Numbered from the stretch's first letter, positions 36,021-47,570 are shown. The stretch is 64,000 nt of DNA from Oryzias latipes (GCF_002234675.1 NC_019876.2:26953750-27017749), one strand, 5' to 3'. Numbers and translations: made by a program. Notes: generated from the sequence alone by a model not told the origin.

Positions 36021-39000
36021 CTATTTGTTCTCCCCTTGCTCAAAGTAGGCTAGAGATTCATACAGAGGAACCTGGCACTGAAAGAAAGGCATTAAAAGGA
36101 GTTAGTGGCATTAACACAAATGCAACCTCAGAGGCATCATATTTCTTTTTTACTGAAGCCCTCACCCATTGAGAAGAGCCTCTGGAGGAGCTGGTGCTGT
36201 GCTTGTCCATCTCTGTCCCTTCAGAGTCACCGTGGGGAACCTCATAGATCGGCTCGGCTGTTTTCCCTGAGGCAGACACAAACAGAGCAGCTTATGGTGT
36301 TTGCTTGAGGAAGAAAAACTCCACACATCAAGCCTTTAGTTTGGCTCTTTTAGGTTTCTTTCAGATTTTCACATCTTACGTTTCACAGGACTTGAGTTCA
36401 AATGGTTACTTAAGACTTTTAGTTCAAAGTTCTTAAAATGTAAAGACCCACTCCCGTGAAAACTGTTTTTGCCGTTTTTAACCTGTTTTCTCGAGGCATT
36501 TTCCGGATAATGGAGGACAAAGAAAATTGCTCTGAGAATTTCATTTCTGAGTATTTCTTTGTTTAAATTGTTCTGAATCAGAACAAATGCTGTTGGAAAA
36601 AGATCCCATTTGTGAGGTAAAAAATACTTTAGGAGGGCCACAAGCTCCCCGCTCCATTCCGTTCCAATTAGAGATACCAACACCGATATGCCAAAAACAT
36701 TTTTTTTTTACCTAAAAACAGTCAATCACCGACTATTACTGTAAACGTAAGCTTCAGAATCTGTTAGGATTTCAAAAAATTCAAAATAAAGTGTTTGTGA
36801 AGGATTTTTATTATCGGACCGATACAGAAACTGGCACTGAGAAATCGCCCATCCCTAATTCTGATGCATCCACTTGCAAACCCCTTTAAATCAGGTTTCT
36901 ATTATAGAGATTTTGGGACGTATAGATGTTTAGATATGCACTTCCTATAGGCCAGTCACATTCCCATCCATGTCTTTATGCACCTGCTCTGGTGTTCAGT
37001 TTTCTTTGCAGAAGAAATGAACATCCAGTATTATTTTCAGAACACAAAGAACATGGAATTTTCTGGATTCAATGCTGAAGCTCTTCATGCTGGGGTCTCA
37101 AACTCCAGACCTCAAGGACCAACGTGCTGCTGTTTTTTAAGAACCCAGTCCTACCTGCTGCTGAGGTTAGTGGCAGGTTAGTTAGTAGAACATGCAGGAC
37201 TACAAGCTACACTAAAATTAGGAGGCCAGGATCCTGGTCTTGGTGGACTCCCCTCACCAAACTTCACACCAGGTAACCTCCAAACCCAAACTCGTCCATC
37301 ATGTCGTCAGATGAAGAGACGGGATTTGTCACTCTAGAGGGGTCATCTTCATCGCACTATATTACACCCCTGGAATATTCTACTCTGTTCTTCAGTCAAT
37401 CTGAAGGCCATAGATGTCTAGTGGGAGTGACGGAAGACTTTACCCTAATAAGACTGAGACATACATTTCTGCCCCTGATGATAAAATACCCAGCATCAAA
37501 AGACACCTCGGTTCACTGAGCTCCTCCGTCCAGTTCAGACTCAGGAATCGTGATGTCTGGTCTGACAAATCTGTGTATCTAGACTCTTTTTCGTAGCTCC
37601 TAGTTAAAAACTGTTTTTAATCACCTGAAAAACATGGATAAACTGAATACAATATTTTCCCAGTCTGATCTTGAGCTGATCATCCACACTTTAATCTCTT
37701 CTTGTTTAGATGACTGTTATTCTTTTTTTACTTGTTTTTACCAAAAGTCTATTAAACGTCTCCAATTTGTCCAAAACTCTGTTGCAAAGCTTTGAACTGG
37801 AAACAATATTAGCCAGAGGTCACATCACATTTGAGCCTCGGGGTGTCTGTGGGTTCTGTTCCTTGCCCTTGAACACTGGGCCTCTTCAAAATTCCCAATT
37901 TGGGTTAGCCTGGTCAAGGATTCAAAGATTCAAGGAGTATTTATTGCCATTTCCAGTGAACAGAGCAGTTTCACAGAATAGGAATTTGCTGCAGTGCTAA
38001 TGTGCGACATAAAACACTCAAGAGAGAAAAAATGAACTACAGTAAGCAAAATAAAATAAAATCAAAATGGTCAGAACAATAAATAGAAATGAATTGAGCA
38101 AACTGAGGATGATCAAGGTGCAGGTAGTGGACTGGTAACTGGTCATATAGGTGAAAAAGTTTAAGGGGGGAGGAGTTAAAAAGTGTTCATGAGTCGGACT
38201 GCAGAGGGAAAGAAACTGTTCTTGTGTCGTGACGTTCTGGTCCTGATGGACCTTAGCCTCCCGCCTGAAGGGAGTAGTTCAAGTAGACCATGTCCAGAGT
38301 GAGAAGGGTCGGCTGCTATCCGACATGCACGTCTCCGGGTTCTGGAGACGTATAGGTCCTGGACAGATGGAAGGCTGCAGCCAATCACATTCTCAGCTGA
38401 GCGCACAATACGCTGCAGTCTGTTTATGTCCCATGTCGGGCCATGTTTACAACCTTGATGTATTTATGTATTTTAAACAACATGTTTGATGCTATATTTA
38501 AAAAATATCAGTGTGTTATTACAGAGTACGGGTGGAATGATTCATTTTAACAACAATACGATTTTATATTTGTGGTTGATGATACGATTTAGAGTCAGTA
38601 TTGGGTCATTTTGAACGATCCGATTCACTAAAATGGATCCTGAACATCTTTAGCCAAAACTTCCACCAGTGTGACTCAGAGAGAAGTACCTGGTACTGAA
38701 CAGTGAGGTCTTCCAGATTCCTTGGATTTATTCAAGATCATGAAGTGTAAATGAAATGTGTGTCCAATCAAACAAGTAAACAAGATTGAATGTCAAATCC
38801 ATTCACATGTTAGTTTCCTAAAGTTCAGCCCACTGTTGTTTTTCTACATCCAAAGAATCCAAAGGGAACATTCTCAGAACATTCTAGACACTGGATGATC
38901 ACATGACTTTGAATTCAAAGGGTCTGGATTGATGGTTGGTCAGTTTTCGTTTTTAACGATATAGTGAAACAAACCTATGTACCTCAAACAGTATCATCCA

Positions 39001-40123
39001 GGATTGATTATAGATATAGATATATTTAATTTTCAAATCAGTTTATTATGGTATAGGTCGATTTGAAGACAAATTGCCTCAGAAAGATCAATATGGTTGG
39101 ATTTTAGGATTAGTAATTCATTTCTTTGATTAAGTAGATTAATCTTTAGGCTTCTGAGTGTTTCATTCTCTAATATCAAGTAGTGCCTTCTTTGTGATTG
39201 ATGGATAACATTTCAAGAATCATCATTTCAAGCCTTACATTTGTCAATTTAAAATAATTTATTGCAAACATGAGCAATTTATTTATTTTTTTAGTACCTT
39301 TGCTCTTTTGCAGCCAGCAAAAACAGACGGTGGTGATCAGAATCAAAGGCGACGCCACGGCCAGAGCAGCTGTGACGGGGATTGTAAGATTTCTTTCTGG
39401 AGATTCTACATCATCTAGATCCCAAAAAAGCACAAAAACATTTTAAAAATACAAATAAAAATGAACTTCGATCTGTAAATCCTGCTAGCGATGGTCAACA
39501 AACCTCTAACTTCCAGCTGTAAATGTGTTTTTTCAGATGTCAAACCTTAGAGATGGATGTCACTGACCTTCTGTTGAATTCTCTCTCTGCTCCTCTGTGG
39601 TTTTTTGTCTGATGATCGTTACGTTTCCATCGAGTTTAATCAATTTTGGTATCTCCACAGAAATGTTACAGGTGTAATTGTCAGAACTCTGACTTGTGAA
39701 GTTCGAAAAGGTAAAAATAAAACATGTTTGGTTTTCTTTAGCAGTAATCACACGTTGATCCATTTTTATTCCATTTTTGAGCCAAAACACTCTTCCTCTT
39801 TGAAACGTCTCTGCAAAGCAGCAGCTGATGTTCACCGTCTCTCCCTTAATCACTTCAGTGTCTGCAGTTTGTGTGACTTTGTGTGAATTTGATGAAAAAC
39901 CTGCAAACAGACACAATGGATACTCATGAGGTTTGAACACAAACACATGTGATGTCAGAAACACCAGCAGTCAAAACTCAAGCAAAAACAGACTTTTAGT
40001 GACACTAAGAAGAAACAAGTTAAAACCAAAAACTATTTAGTTTAAATTATACTTACTCATGGAGAAACAAACAACAAAATGGAGGCTCATCAGTATCCAC
40101 TTCATCTTTCCTCTTTGATTCAT
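36021..40123 (-). CDS. Single V-type Ig-domain immune receptor, paralogue 1 (five exons)
   Basis: Exons on the minus strand: 40057-40123 (signal peptide), 39568-39900 (Ig), 39298-39414 (transmembrane), 36166-36266 and 36021-36077 (tail). Intron phases are 1,1,1,0, all GT-AG, giving 224 residues. The start MNQRGKMK is chosen because the paralogue begins MNQPGRMK; an in-frame ATG lies six codons later (40105). The Ig exon has B-strand Cys (NISCC), core Trp (VFWLK), F-strand SSDNYTC and a terminal GNVTII strand. The ectodomain has eight N-glycosylation sequons. The transmembrane segment (about residues 145-168) lacks a charged residue, so pairing with an ITAM adaptor is not suggested. The tail has tyrosines in PIYEVP and QVPLYESLAYFE: YxxL-like, but not strict ITIMs because Pro sits at -2. 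The architecture resembles NCR3/CD28-type receptors; that family call is inference. Intron 3 (about 3 kb) is full of repeats. Confidence 0.82.
36434..36860 (-). repeat. Two adjoining repeats in intron 3 of receptor 1
   Basis: 36434-36685 is a copy of the AAGACCCACTC family. 36669-36860 is a diverged 'ATCGGACCGATACAGAAACTGGCAC..AAATCGCCCATCCCTAAT' repeat common in fish genomes. Confidence 0.5.
37085..37245. repeat. Decayed hAT MITE relative
   Basis: GGGGTCTCAAACTCCAGACCTCAAGG...GGAGGCCAGGATCCTGG, related to 14020-14197, inside intron 3 of receptor 1. Confidence 0.45.
37285..37830 (+). pseudogene. Decayed L2-like LINE in intron 3 of receptor 1
   Basis: Across frames: 'SSSVQFRLRN', 'FSQSDLELIIHTLISSCLDDC' and 'KSIKRLQFVQNSVAKL', the thumb-to-C-terminal part of L2 ORF2. 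Antisense to the host gene. Confidence 0.65.
37830..37912 (+). repeat. Diverged piece of the GC-rich repeat
   Basis: GGGGTGTCTGTGGGTTCTG..CCTTGCCCTTGAACACTGGGCC matches 30040-30120. Confidence 0.6.
37914..38418 (-). mobile_element. 3' fragment of a non-LTR retrotransposon, copy 2
   Basis: Same element and same 5' end point as 22273-22778 (both stop at AATACGCTGCAG). The frame holds RSAENVIGCSLPSVQDL and SRHKNSFFPSAVRLMN. Lies in intron 3 of receptor 1, in the gene's orientation. Confidence 0.7.
38525..39170. repeat. Diverged 'ATACGATTTA' repeat in intron 3
   Basis: ATGATTCATTTTAACAACAATACGATTT..GATACGATTTAGAG and similar text is a frequent fish repeat. A shorter relative lies near 63720-63840. 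Boundaries unclear. Confidence 0.35.
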
Positions 40124-40157
40124 CAGGCAAGACTGACACTCATCTTCTTAGTTTTAG

Positions 40158-40167
40158 TCCCGCCCCC
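40158..40167 (-). promoter_or_regulatory. GC box upstream of Ig receptor 1
   Basis: GGGGGCGGGA on the minus strand, 35 bp upstream of the preferred start codon. No TATA box is visible nearby. The paralogue has a GC box at nearly the same distance, which suggests a shared TATA-less core promoter. Confidence 0.4.
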
Positions 40168-40340
40168 TTACAACCAGAGTGACTTTCCTCTCCTTCACTC
40201 AGTCACAAACTGTGTTTACGTTCTTTCTTCACAGCATGAAGCCAGGCAGCACAGAGGCGCTCTGACCTTTAAGTGCAGCATTTTCTTTACGATAAAAGGA
40301 AGTGGTGTTCCACAGGGTCCTTCACGCTGCGCTGGTGTTT

Positions 40341-40403
40341 CCACTGAACATAGTTCTCTTCTGTCTATCAATTGCTCACTTTAAGGGTTGCTGCCATCCA
40401 ACG
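40341..40403 (+). repeat. 63-bp block upstream of receptor 1, copy 1
   Basis: Matches 47508-47570 at about 57 of 63 positions without gaps (CTCACTTTAAGGGTTGC..CCATCCAACG). Confidence 0.75.
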
Positions 40404-40659
40404 GTCTCCTCTACACCATGAGGGTAAAAAACGGATCTATAAAATGCAGTTTTTTGTTTGTTTAAGTTAGATGGTGAGTGCACTGATCCATGAAACAAAT
40501 AATCTCTTTGGCTACCAGGACCACAAGAGTTTTTCCATTTAGAAAGTGGATCTTTGGATTTGGATTAATTTAAGCACAAAGCAAGGAGCTCAGTTAAAAT
40601 ACAAAATCTGTTTTTTCTTTTGGGGTTTCCACAGGCCACCAGTGAATGAGGCAAAGTGA

Positions 40660-40893
40660 AAAGTCAAAGTAAAGGGGCAGAGATAAAGTGTTTGACCTCT
40701 GACTGGAATATCGCAGGTTTAATTCCCACTTTGCCCCCCCCCCCATGTTTTGAAGTGTCCTTGGGTAAGACACTGAACCCCACATTGCTCCTAGTGGTTA
40801 TACGTTGTCGTCAGCGGAGCCTCCATCAGTGTGTAGATGGGTAGGAAGGTAGAAAATCGCTATACAAGTACACACCTTTTACTATTTACCATT
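40660..40893 (+). repeat. Second tRNA-type SINE family, copy 1
   Basis: GCAGGTTTAATTCCCACTTTG (B box-like), GTGTCCTTGGGTAAGACACTGAACC, CCATCAGTGTGTAGATGGG and an end ..GCTATACAAGTACA..TTTACTATTTACC. This is a common fish SINE layout. Confidence 0.7.
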
Positions 40894-41756
40894 TCAAATC
40901 AGTAAATCCCCCTGCCAACAAGACCAAGTGGCTCACAAATGGCTTAAAATTGGGCAGAAAATGTGGGCCCCCAATGGGTTTGTCCGCAGTTTCTGCGGTG
41001 ACCCCCCTGTGTTTGCCCACATTGGCTAGCCTGCCACCCCGTGCACAGCGTAGCCAGCTCTGCCGGCCCCTGAGCAGCGGAACTCACTGTGGCCCATTTG
41101 ACATTGGTGGCTGGTCCTAAAGCAAAAAAGTATAAATCTGTTTCTTTGCATCATTCTGAGAGAGTCTGAGCCAGATATTTGGCAGGAAGTGAGTGATACA
41201 AGCAGTTATAGGACATCATAATCATCACTTCATAAGATTTCTTGATTTTGGTTTGACACATTAGTGAAATTTGAGTGAACTCTTTTTAAAGACTTCTTGT
41301 GTGACACTTCAGGAACATCAAACTTTTCAAGAAATTCTGGTGGCCTGATAGATAATTTCTCTCTGTTATAGATTATTGGGTATTGATAACAATCATTGTC
41401 AAGTTATTTTTGCCCCACTTGAAGGGGAAAGCATCAAATGGAGGAAATGCCAGCAGGACTCCACTCATGACTCAAGAACTCCATGAACTCCTCTTCTCTT
41501 TATTTGTATTTGATTTTAGACAGAGACCTTTTCCAGTGTCAATGAGTAGTTGAAGAAACCAAGCAAGGTGAAAAACCTGTACAGAAATAATACTTATGAA
41601 AATATATTCTGTTTTACAATTAAATTACAAATAACTATACTTTAATTTCAAATAACAAAATATCATATTTCAAATGATCAAATTTCACACAACAATGAAC
41701 CGTGATCAATGAATCAAACAGACATAGAAAATACATTTCAAACAATTCACGTCTAA
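40894..41756. other. Intergenic DNA, nothing recognised
   Basis: No supported frame or repeat end. Confidence 0.4.
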
Positions 41757-42421
41757 GGCCCGTTCACACCGGGACGAATTTCGCCGGCGATTTTCGCCGA
41801 CGTTTAACGCCTCGTGACTAAACAAAGGGCACCAATGAGAGTGTGCACACCGACGCGAAAAAACACCACGCGTCAAAGCGTAAAAAAAAAAAACGGGTTC
41901 GTTTTTTTTTTTTTTTGACGCCTCGCGTCGAAATCTATTCGACCAATGAGAATGGCGCTTTTGCACACGTGTCTGGAGCTTCTGAAGTTACAGTAAAACA
42001 CAACTTGGGGGCGCTCAAACACAAAACTGCCTTTCTGAGCACACATACCAGCGAAGAAGATAGACGCCGAGTTGCGTCTACACAGCCGCGAAGAAAAATT
42101 GACGGACATTCTAAAATATCTCCGAACCAAGCACCAGTTGGAGCTACTGGTGCTTGAAATATTCATGTTTTCTTTGTTTGATTCTGACAAGCGCGTAAAT
42201 AATTGCTCTCTTCTTCTGAGTGAAAAGCGACTTTAAGAAGCGTAAAGTTGCGCAGCGCCACCTTGTGTACAGGAGTATTTCTGTTTATATTAAGCGCCAT
42301 CTAATGTCAGGGAATGAAATTGCATGTTCGCTCGGCTCATCGTCAGCGAAAATCGCCTGGGTGTAAACAAAAAACGTGGCAAAAAACGCTGGAGAATAAT
42401 GCCTGGCGAATATTCGTCCCG
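41757..42421. mobile_element. Harbinger-like MITE with structured inverted ends, right end cut
   Basis: The left end reads GGCCCGTTCACACCGGGACG, then GGCGATTTTCGCCGACG. On the right, inverted copies appear at about 42342-42370 (CGTCAGCGAAAATCGCC, then TGGGTGTAAAC) and at 42405-42421 (GGCGAATATTCGTCCCG). No transposase frame is present, so this is a non-autonomous DNA element. The ends resemble PIF/Harbinger elements of fish; a 3-bp TAA flank on the left fits but cannot be checked on the right, where LINE sequence follows at once. The centre (41850-41940) is a palindrome with a poly-A arm, a poly-T arm and CGCGTC/GACGCG sides. Confidence 0.6.
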
Positions 42422-42471
42422 AGAAACCGGCGTCCTGCTCAACACCAAATGCGGGGTCAACATGGTCGGAG

Positions 42472-43482
42472 GTGGTCGTACGTGGCTATCAAAAAGGTCC
42501 AAGCCGTTCCCTCTCGACTCAAGCTCCTGGATTAAACCTTGTCAATCGTTTTGCTGCGCTGGCGGATGACAACCAGGCTGGGGAATCCCCACAGCGTCCT
42601 CCCCTGAATCCGAAGTTGTCAGCTGTGACGCATGAGGCCGAGCCCTCGGCAACCCCACAAAACATGGATCCGAATTCCTCGGCGTCTGTGATCCCCCGTC
42701 GGCCAGGAGTGGAGAGGCAAATCAAGATGGATACGGAAATCAACATCTCCAGAAAGTCTCCCGTAATTTCCCATCGCAGCTCCACCTCTTCTTCACGGCG
42801 GAGGATCCTCCTGAAAAACGCCGTACTACGCCGTCGCCCCGGGGGGCTTCCATCCCTGGATTCACAGAGGAGCATCTCCCCGACGGAGCAGAAACACAAG
42901 AAGGAAGCATCTCCTGTCCAGCCAGGTGGTGTGGAATCCGCAAACTCTGAGCCCCACATGCCTCCACCTCGCCCCCTATTTGCTCCCACTACCCTGATAG
43001 TGGGTGACAGCATCATAAGACATGTCCGATTTTTCAACGCTGTCACTCGCTGTTTTCCTGGATCTACAGTTCGGGACATTTTGGAAAGACTATCGGGGAT
43101 ACTAAAATCACTTCCAACAACTGTTTTTCGTTTGATAGTGCATGTGGGCTGTAATGACACCTCCCGCCGGGAATCTGAAAAAACCAAAGCGGATTTCATG
43201 GACCTGATTAATTTTTTGAAAATCTGTGGAAAGACAGTTCTCATCAGCGGTCCTCTGCCAGGATTATCCCGGAGCACGGAACGCTTCAGCCGTCTACTAG
43301 GTATGAACACCTGGCTACAAGCTGCTTGCCTGACACAAAAGTGCTGTTTTATTGACAATTTTAATCTTTTCTGGAACCGCACTTCTTTTTATTGTCTAGA
43401 TGGAACTCACCCAAACAGGATGGGTAGTTCGATTTTATCAGCAAATATCAGATATGCCGTTCAGACAATACCACGTGACTGA
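42472..43482 (+). CDS. LINE ORF1: SGNH/GDSL esterase-domain protein
   Basis: An open frame of about 336 codons. Residues 1-165 are basic and Ser/Pro-rich (QKGPSRSLSTQAPG near the start, NRFAALADD at 25-33), suited to nucleic-acid binding. Residues 174-330 form an SGNH hydrolase-like domain: VGDS with S180, GCND with N228, and DGTHPN with D310 and H313. This matches the esterase domain known from ORF1 of CR1/L2-type LINEs, whose role in retrotransposition is not settled. The frame opens with GTG at 42472 and its first in-frame ATG is at 42664. A well-placed ATG at 42462 is out of frame, so a small indel near the start may have cut translation. All catalytic residues are intact. Confidence 0.8.
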   Translation: MVVRGYQKGPSRSLSTQAPGLNLVNRFAALADDNQAGESPQRPPLNPKLSAVTHEAEPSATPQNMDPNSSASVIPRRPGVERQIKMDTEINISRKSPVISHRSSTSSSRRRILLKNAVLRRRPGGLPSLDSQRSISPTEQKHKKEASPVQPGGVESANSEPHMPPPRPLFAPTTLIVGDSIIRHVRFFNAVTRCFPGSTVRDILERLSGILKSLPTTVFRLIVHVGCNDTSRRESEKTKADFMDLINFLKICGKTVLISGPLPGLSRSTERFSRLLGMNTWLQAACLTQKCCFIDNFNLFWNRTSFYCLDGTHPNRMGSSILSANIRYAVQTIPRD

Positions 43483-43623
43483 CTGTTCTCACAACAAAGC
43501 GCTCCCCCAGCTTCTTCTTCTGCTACTAAGGAGCCGCACGGCTGTCTCACCAGCTCCCCCTGTTGCCCAATTACCTCACAGAATCCCAACTGTTGCGCAT
43601 TTATTTCCCAAAGAAAATCCCCT

Positions 43624-46600
43624 TTGTTAGTATACAATTGTTCAGCACAATCTAAACCCATTTGTAGTATAACTGTCTTATATAATAAGAGGATTCATCC
43701 ACTCAATTCATCTTACAACCAGCTAAAGAACCATTATCCTCTTAAATATAGGAGGTCTAGAAATCCTCATAACATGATCACTATTAATCCTTCGTCAAAC
43801 CCTGCGTCATATCTGACAAACTTTGGACTTCTGAACATTAGATCCCTGGCTAACAAATCGTTTACTTGCCAGGACTTCATTACTAGCAATAAATTAGATT
43901 TTCTAATGCTAACAGAATCCTGGCTTAGGGATGGAGACTGTGTTCCCCTAATAGAATCCTCCCCGCCCAATTTCTCCTTCTTTACCAAACCCAGACCCTC
44001 AGGGAGGGGTGGGGGACTTGCCATTCTATACAACAATAATTTTAACTGCACTTCAGCCACTTTTGGTGATTTTAAATCTTTTGAGTCTTTATATTTTTAT
44101 ATAACTGGTTTGAGTAAAGTTTTATATATTCTTATTTATAGGCCCCCCAAATCAACCTCTGGTTTTATTGAGGAGTTTGCTGAACTTCTCTCCCTGGTTA
44201 TGCCAACACATGATAAAGTTATTATTGCTGGAGATTTTAACATCCATGTGTGCTGCCCAGATAATCTACTAGCAAGGGAATTTTTAAACATAATTGATTC
44301 TTTTAACCTGGATCGAGCTATCACTGGATCAACCCATATCAAAGGTCATACACTAGACATTATTTTAACATGTGGGATCTCAGTCCCCAATGTGTCATGT
44401 ATGGATTTTATCATGTCTGACCATAAGTGCATTTTATTTTCTCCAGAACTAAATGGTAATCCTCCTGAGTCTAAGGCTAATTTCATGTACTCACGTGTCT
44501 TCAATCATCTACTGCAGCAAATTTTGGAAATATTTTCTCGGTCCCTTTGGTTTTAAATTCTGATGCAAACAGTATTTTATCAAATTTTAACTCAGCAACT
44601 GCACGCATCCTGGACCAAATTGCCCCTTTCAGGTTGAGAAAAGTCCAAAATAAAAATATGCCTTGGATGACTGACAGTATTCGCAACTCGAAAAGAATTT
44701 GTCGCAGAGCTGAGCGCAAGTGGAAAGCTTCTAAATCATCTGTGGACTTAGAAACCCTGAAAAACCACATGAATAATTTTAACCGTCAAATGAAAAAGGC
44801 AAGATCAGACTACTTCTCACAATTAATTAATACCAATAGAAATAATCCCAGGGTACTTTTTAAGGTCATTAATCAGCTAAGTGAAGCCCCACATACTAGC
44901 AATTTACCGACTTCCCCAGTAATCTGTGAGCAATTTGCAAATCATTTTATTAACAAAATTTCTAACATTAGGTCTCAGATATCCATTACCAAATCTCTGT
45001 CACCTCCTTTTCTGCCAACTCCACCTGCAAGACCCACAGTGATCTTTGAAGACTTTCAGGCAATCTCCCCCAACACTCTTTCTGAGATTGTTTATAAAAT
45101 GAAACCATGCCATTGCTCTCTGGACATTATGCCAGTTAGATTTTTTAAAGAAATATATGGATCTGTTAGCTCCCACATACTGTTCTTAATGAACACATCT
45201 CTTTCAACTGGCACAGTCCCAGATGATTTTAAGGCTGCTATGATTTAGCCACTATTGAAAAAACCCTCCCTGGACCCAAGTTGCTTTGAGCATTACAAAC
45301 CAATTTCAAAACTACCTTTTTTGGCTAAGATCCTGGAAAAGCTAGTAGCTGAGCAGGTAATTTCCTTTTTAAATAAAAATAAATTATTTGAGACCCTTCA
45401 ATCTGGGTTTAAGGCCAACCACAGCACAGAGACTGCCTTGCTGAGAGTAATGAATGACCTTTTAATGGCTGCAGACTCAGGAAAAATATCGATTTTAGTT
45501 CTTTTAGATCTCAGTGCAGCATTCGATACAGTGGACCACTCCATTTTATTACAACGTTTAAAATCTTGGGTTGGGTTTTCTGGCACAGTTTTTAACTGGT
45601 TTTATTCTTATTTATCGGACAGGTTTTTTAATGTTTTCATCGGCAATTCTTGCTCATCCAAGGTGAAAATGACATGTGGCGTTCCCCAGGGTTCGGTACT
45701 GGGACCTCTGCTATTTTCAATTTACATGTTACCACTGGGGGAGATAATACGCCAACATAACCTTAATTTTCATTTTTATGCCGATGATACGCAACTGTAC
45801 TTATCTTTTAAACCTGGTGACCTTGGTCTTTTAAATAATCTCAATAGCTGCATTGCTGATATTAAAACCTGGATGGCCCAAAATTTTCTGCAGTTGAACA
45901 TGGACAAAACTGATGTGATTATTTTTGGTTCAGTTAAGGCCCGACATGGTGTGGCTTCGAAATTGGAGTCTCTATCGAACAATGTTTCTTCAAGCTGCAG
46001 AAATCTGGGGGTGATTTTTGATACTGATCTTAATCTGGAGACACATGTTAAATCAGTGGTCAAATCTTGTTTCTGGCAACTACATAGGTTATACAGGATA
46101 ACCCCCCTCCTATCAAAAAAATGTCTTGAGATGGTGATTCATGCTTTCATTTTTTCCCGTTTGGACTATTGTAACGCACTCTACACATGCCTTTCACAGC
46201 AGAGTGTGTATCAACTCCAGTTAGTCCAAAATGCTGCCGCCAGACTCATAACCTGAACCAGAATGAGAGACCACATCACTCCAGTTTTAGCGTCTTTGCA
46301 CTGGCTCCCAGTCCGTTTTAGAATAGATTTTAAGATTTTATTGATTGCTTTTAAAGCACTCTGTGGTCTGGCCCCTAAATATATAGCCGATCTCCTCACT
46401 CCTTATGTACCTGGTCGCAATCTTAGATCTTTGGCAAAAGGCCTTTTAACAATCCCACAATCTAGATTGAAGACCAGGGGAGATAGGGCCTTTGCTGTAA
46501 GAGCCCCAACACTCTGGAACAGTCTCCCTGAAGAGATCAGGCTCGCTGGGTCCCTACCAGTATTTAAATCTCTTTTAAAAACTTACCTCTTCAGGTGTGC

Positions 46601-46625
46601 TTTTAATGATTTTATTGGTTCTTAA
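43624..46625 (+). pseudogene. LINE ORF2: AP endonuclease + reverse transcriptase, broken
   Basis: The endonuclease part (43624-44556) shows NIRS, TESW, YRPP, AGDFN, HTLD and SDH in the order expected of the APE-type nickase that starts target-primed reverse transcription. The frame shifts between about 44500 and 44547. The next frame (44547-46625) carries the linker, then the RT: LDLSAAFDTVDH, GVPQGSVLGPLLF and the catalytic FYADDTQ at about 45770-45790. It ends with the C-terminal block ITPVLASLHWLPV and LWNSLPEEIR. Two in-frame stops (45246-45248 and 46254-46256) look like single-base changes of sense codons, because homology continues directly across them. The protein cannot be made intact. 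Confidence 0.85.
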
Positions 46626-46880
46626 ATCTAAACATTGTATTTTATTGATTTTATTGATTTTATCGATTTCATTGTTTTCTTGATTTTATTGATTTTACTG
46701 ATTTATCTATTTTATTGATTCTAACCACTATCACCATCTCATATGTGTGCTGGTTTTATTTCTCCATACTGGAAACTGTTTTTAACACTGATTTTGTCTC
46801 ATATTAACTGTACAGCACTTTGTAATCTGGATTTCGAAAAGTGCTATATAAATAAAGTTTATTATTATTATTATTATTAT

Positions 46881-47507
46881 ACAGGCCTTAAAGCGCACCG
46901 ATAACGCGATAGACAGCTTATCTCTAAAAGTGCCCCTGAAACAGCTGATCAACCCCCGATCATTTCCGCATCTTACCGGCCGCCTCTCCACTTTTTTAGA
47001 TGCCTTGGGGTGGATTTTTCTTTCATCTGACGGTTTGCCCGAACGACTGATTCCTTCAGCTCGCCTGTCAAATCAGTGATCACCGCTTTTGCGCGACACG
47101 TAAATCACCATGCGCACACAGGCAAGCTGACTGGGGTTTAATTAATCCCACCTGTTGCGGTTGGCCTATTTTTGGAATCTTATTTTTCTTTTCAGATATT
47201 ATTCTTAAATTTTATAAGTCACTTTCCAAATATTCCATTTCCATCCTGATTTATCTTTTTTTCCACCACTTTAATTTACATATACACACGATTTTTTTTT
47301 TCGAGCATTAAGTGAGTTTTGACCTAACGATCATGGTGGTAAAAATGTCTTCGGTTTTGCATTTCTTTGAAATGTCAGGTGGTTAAATGTGTAGGTGTTC
47401 ATATGCAGCAGCTCAGCAGCTAAAATGATGGGATTTTCCCACTCAAACATACTAATGTTGATTTAAACCAACACTGGCTTTGAGCAGATGATCCTTGCTG
47501 CTTGTGA
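46881..47507. other. Intergenic DNA after the LINE
   Basis: Slightly GC-richer to about 47150, then AT-rich. Nothing recognised. Confidence 0.4.
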
Positions 47508-47570
47508 CCACTGAACATTCTTCTCTTCCGTCTATCGATCGCTCACTTTAAGGGTTGCCGCCATCCAACG
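47508..47570 (+). repeat. 63-bp block, copy 2
   Basis: See 40341-40403. Here it is not followed by an Ig receptor gene. Confidence 0.75.

Larger units (their letters stand above)
42422..46880 (+). mobile_element. Near full-length L2/CR1-like LINE, inactivated
   Basis: The unit runs from the edge of a MITE to a (TTA)n tail at about 46858-46880. It contains an esterase-type ORF1, an ORF2 with AP endonuclease and reverse transcriptase, and a 3' end reading GTGCTATATAAATAAAG before the TTA repeat, typical of fish L2/CR1-like elements. ORF2 is broken by one frameshift (about 44500-44547) and two stops (TAG 45246-45248, TGA 46254-46256). Few lesions over 4.4 kb suggest a fairly recent insertion. 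It sits between the two Ig receptor genes, antisense to them. The 5' boundary is inferred; I could not identify a target-site duplication. Confidence 0.85.

Noticed and set aside
42519..43382. Minus-strand 287-codon frame
   Set aside because: Antisense shadow of LINE ORF1.
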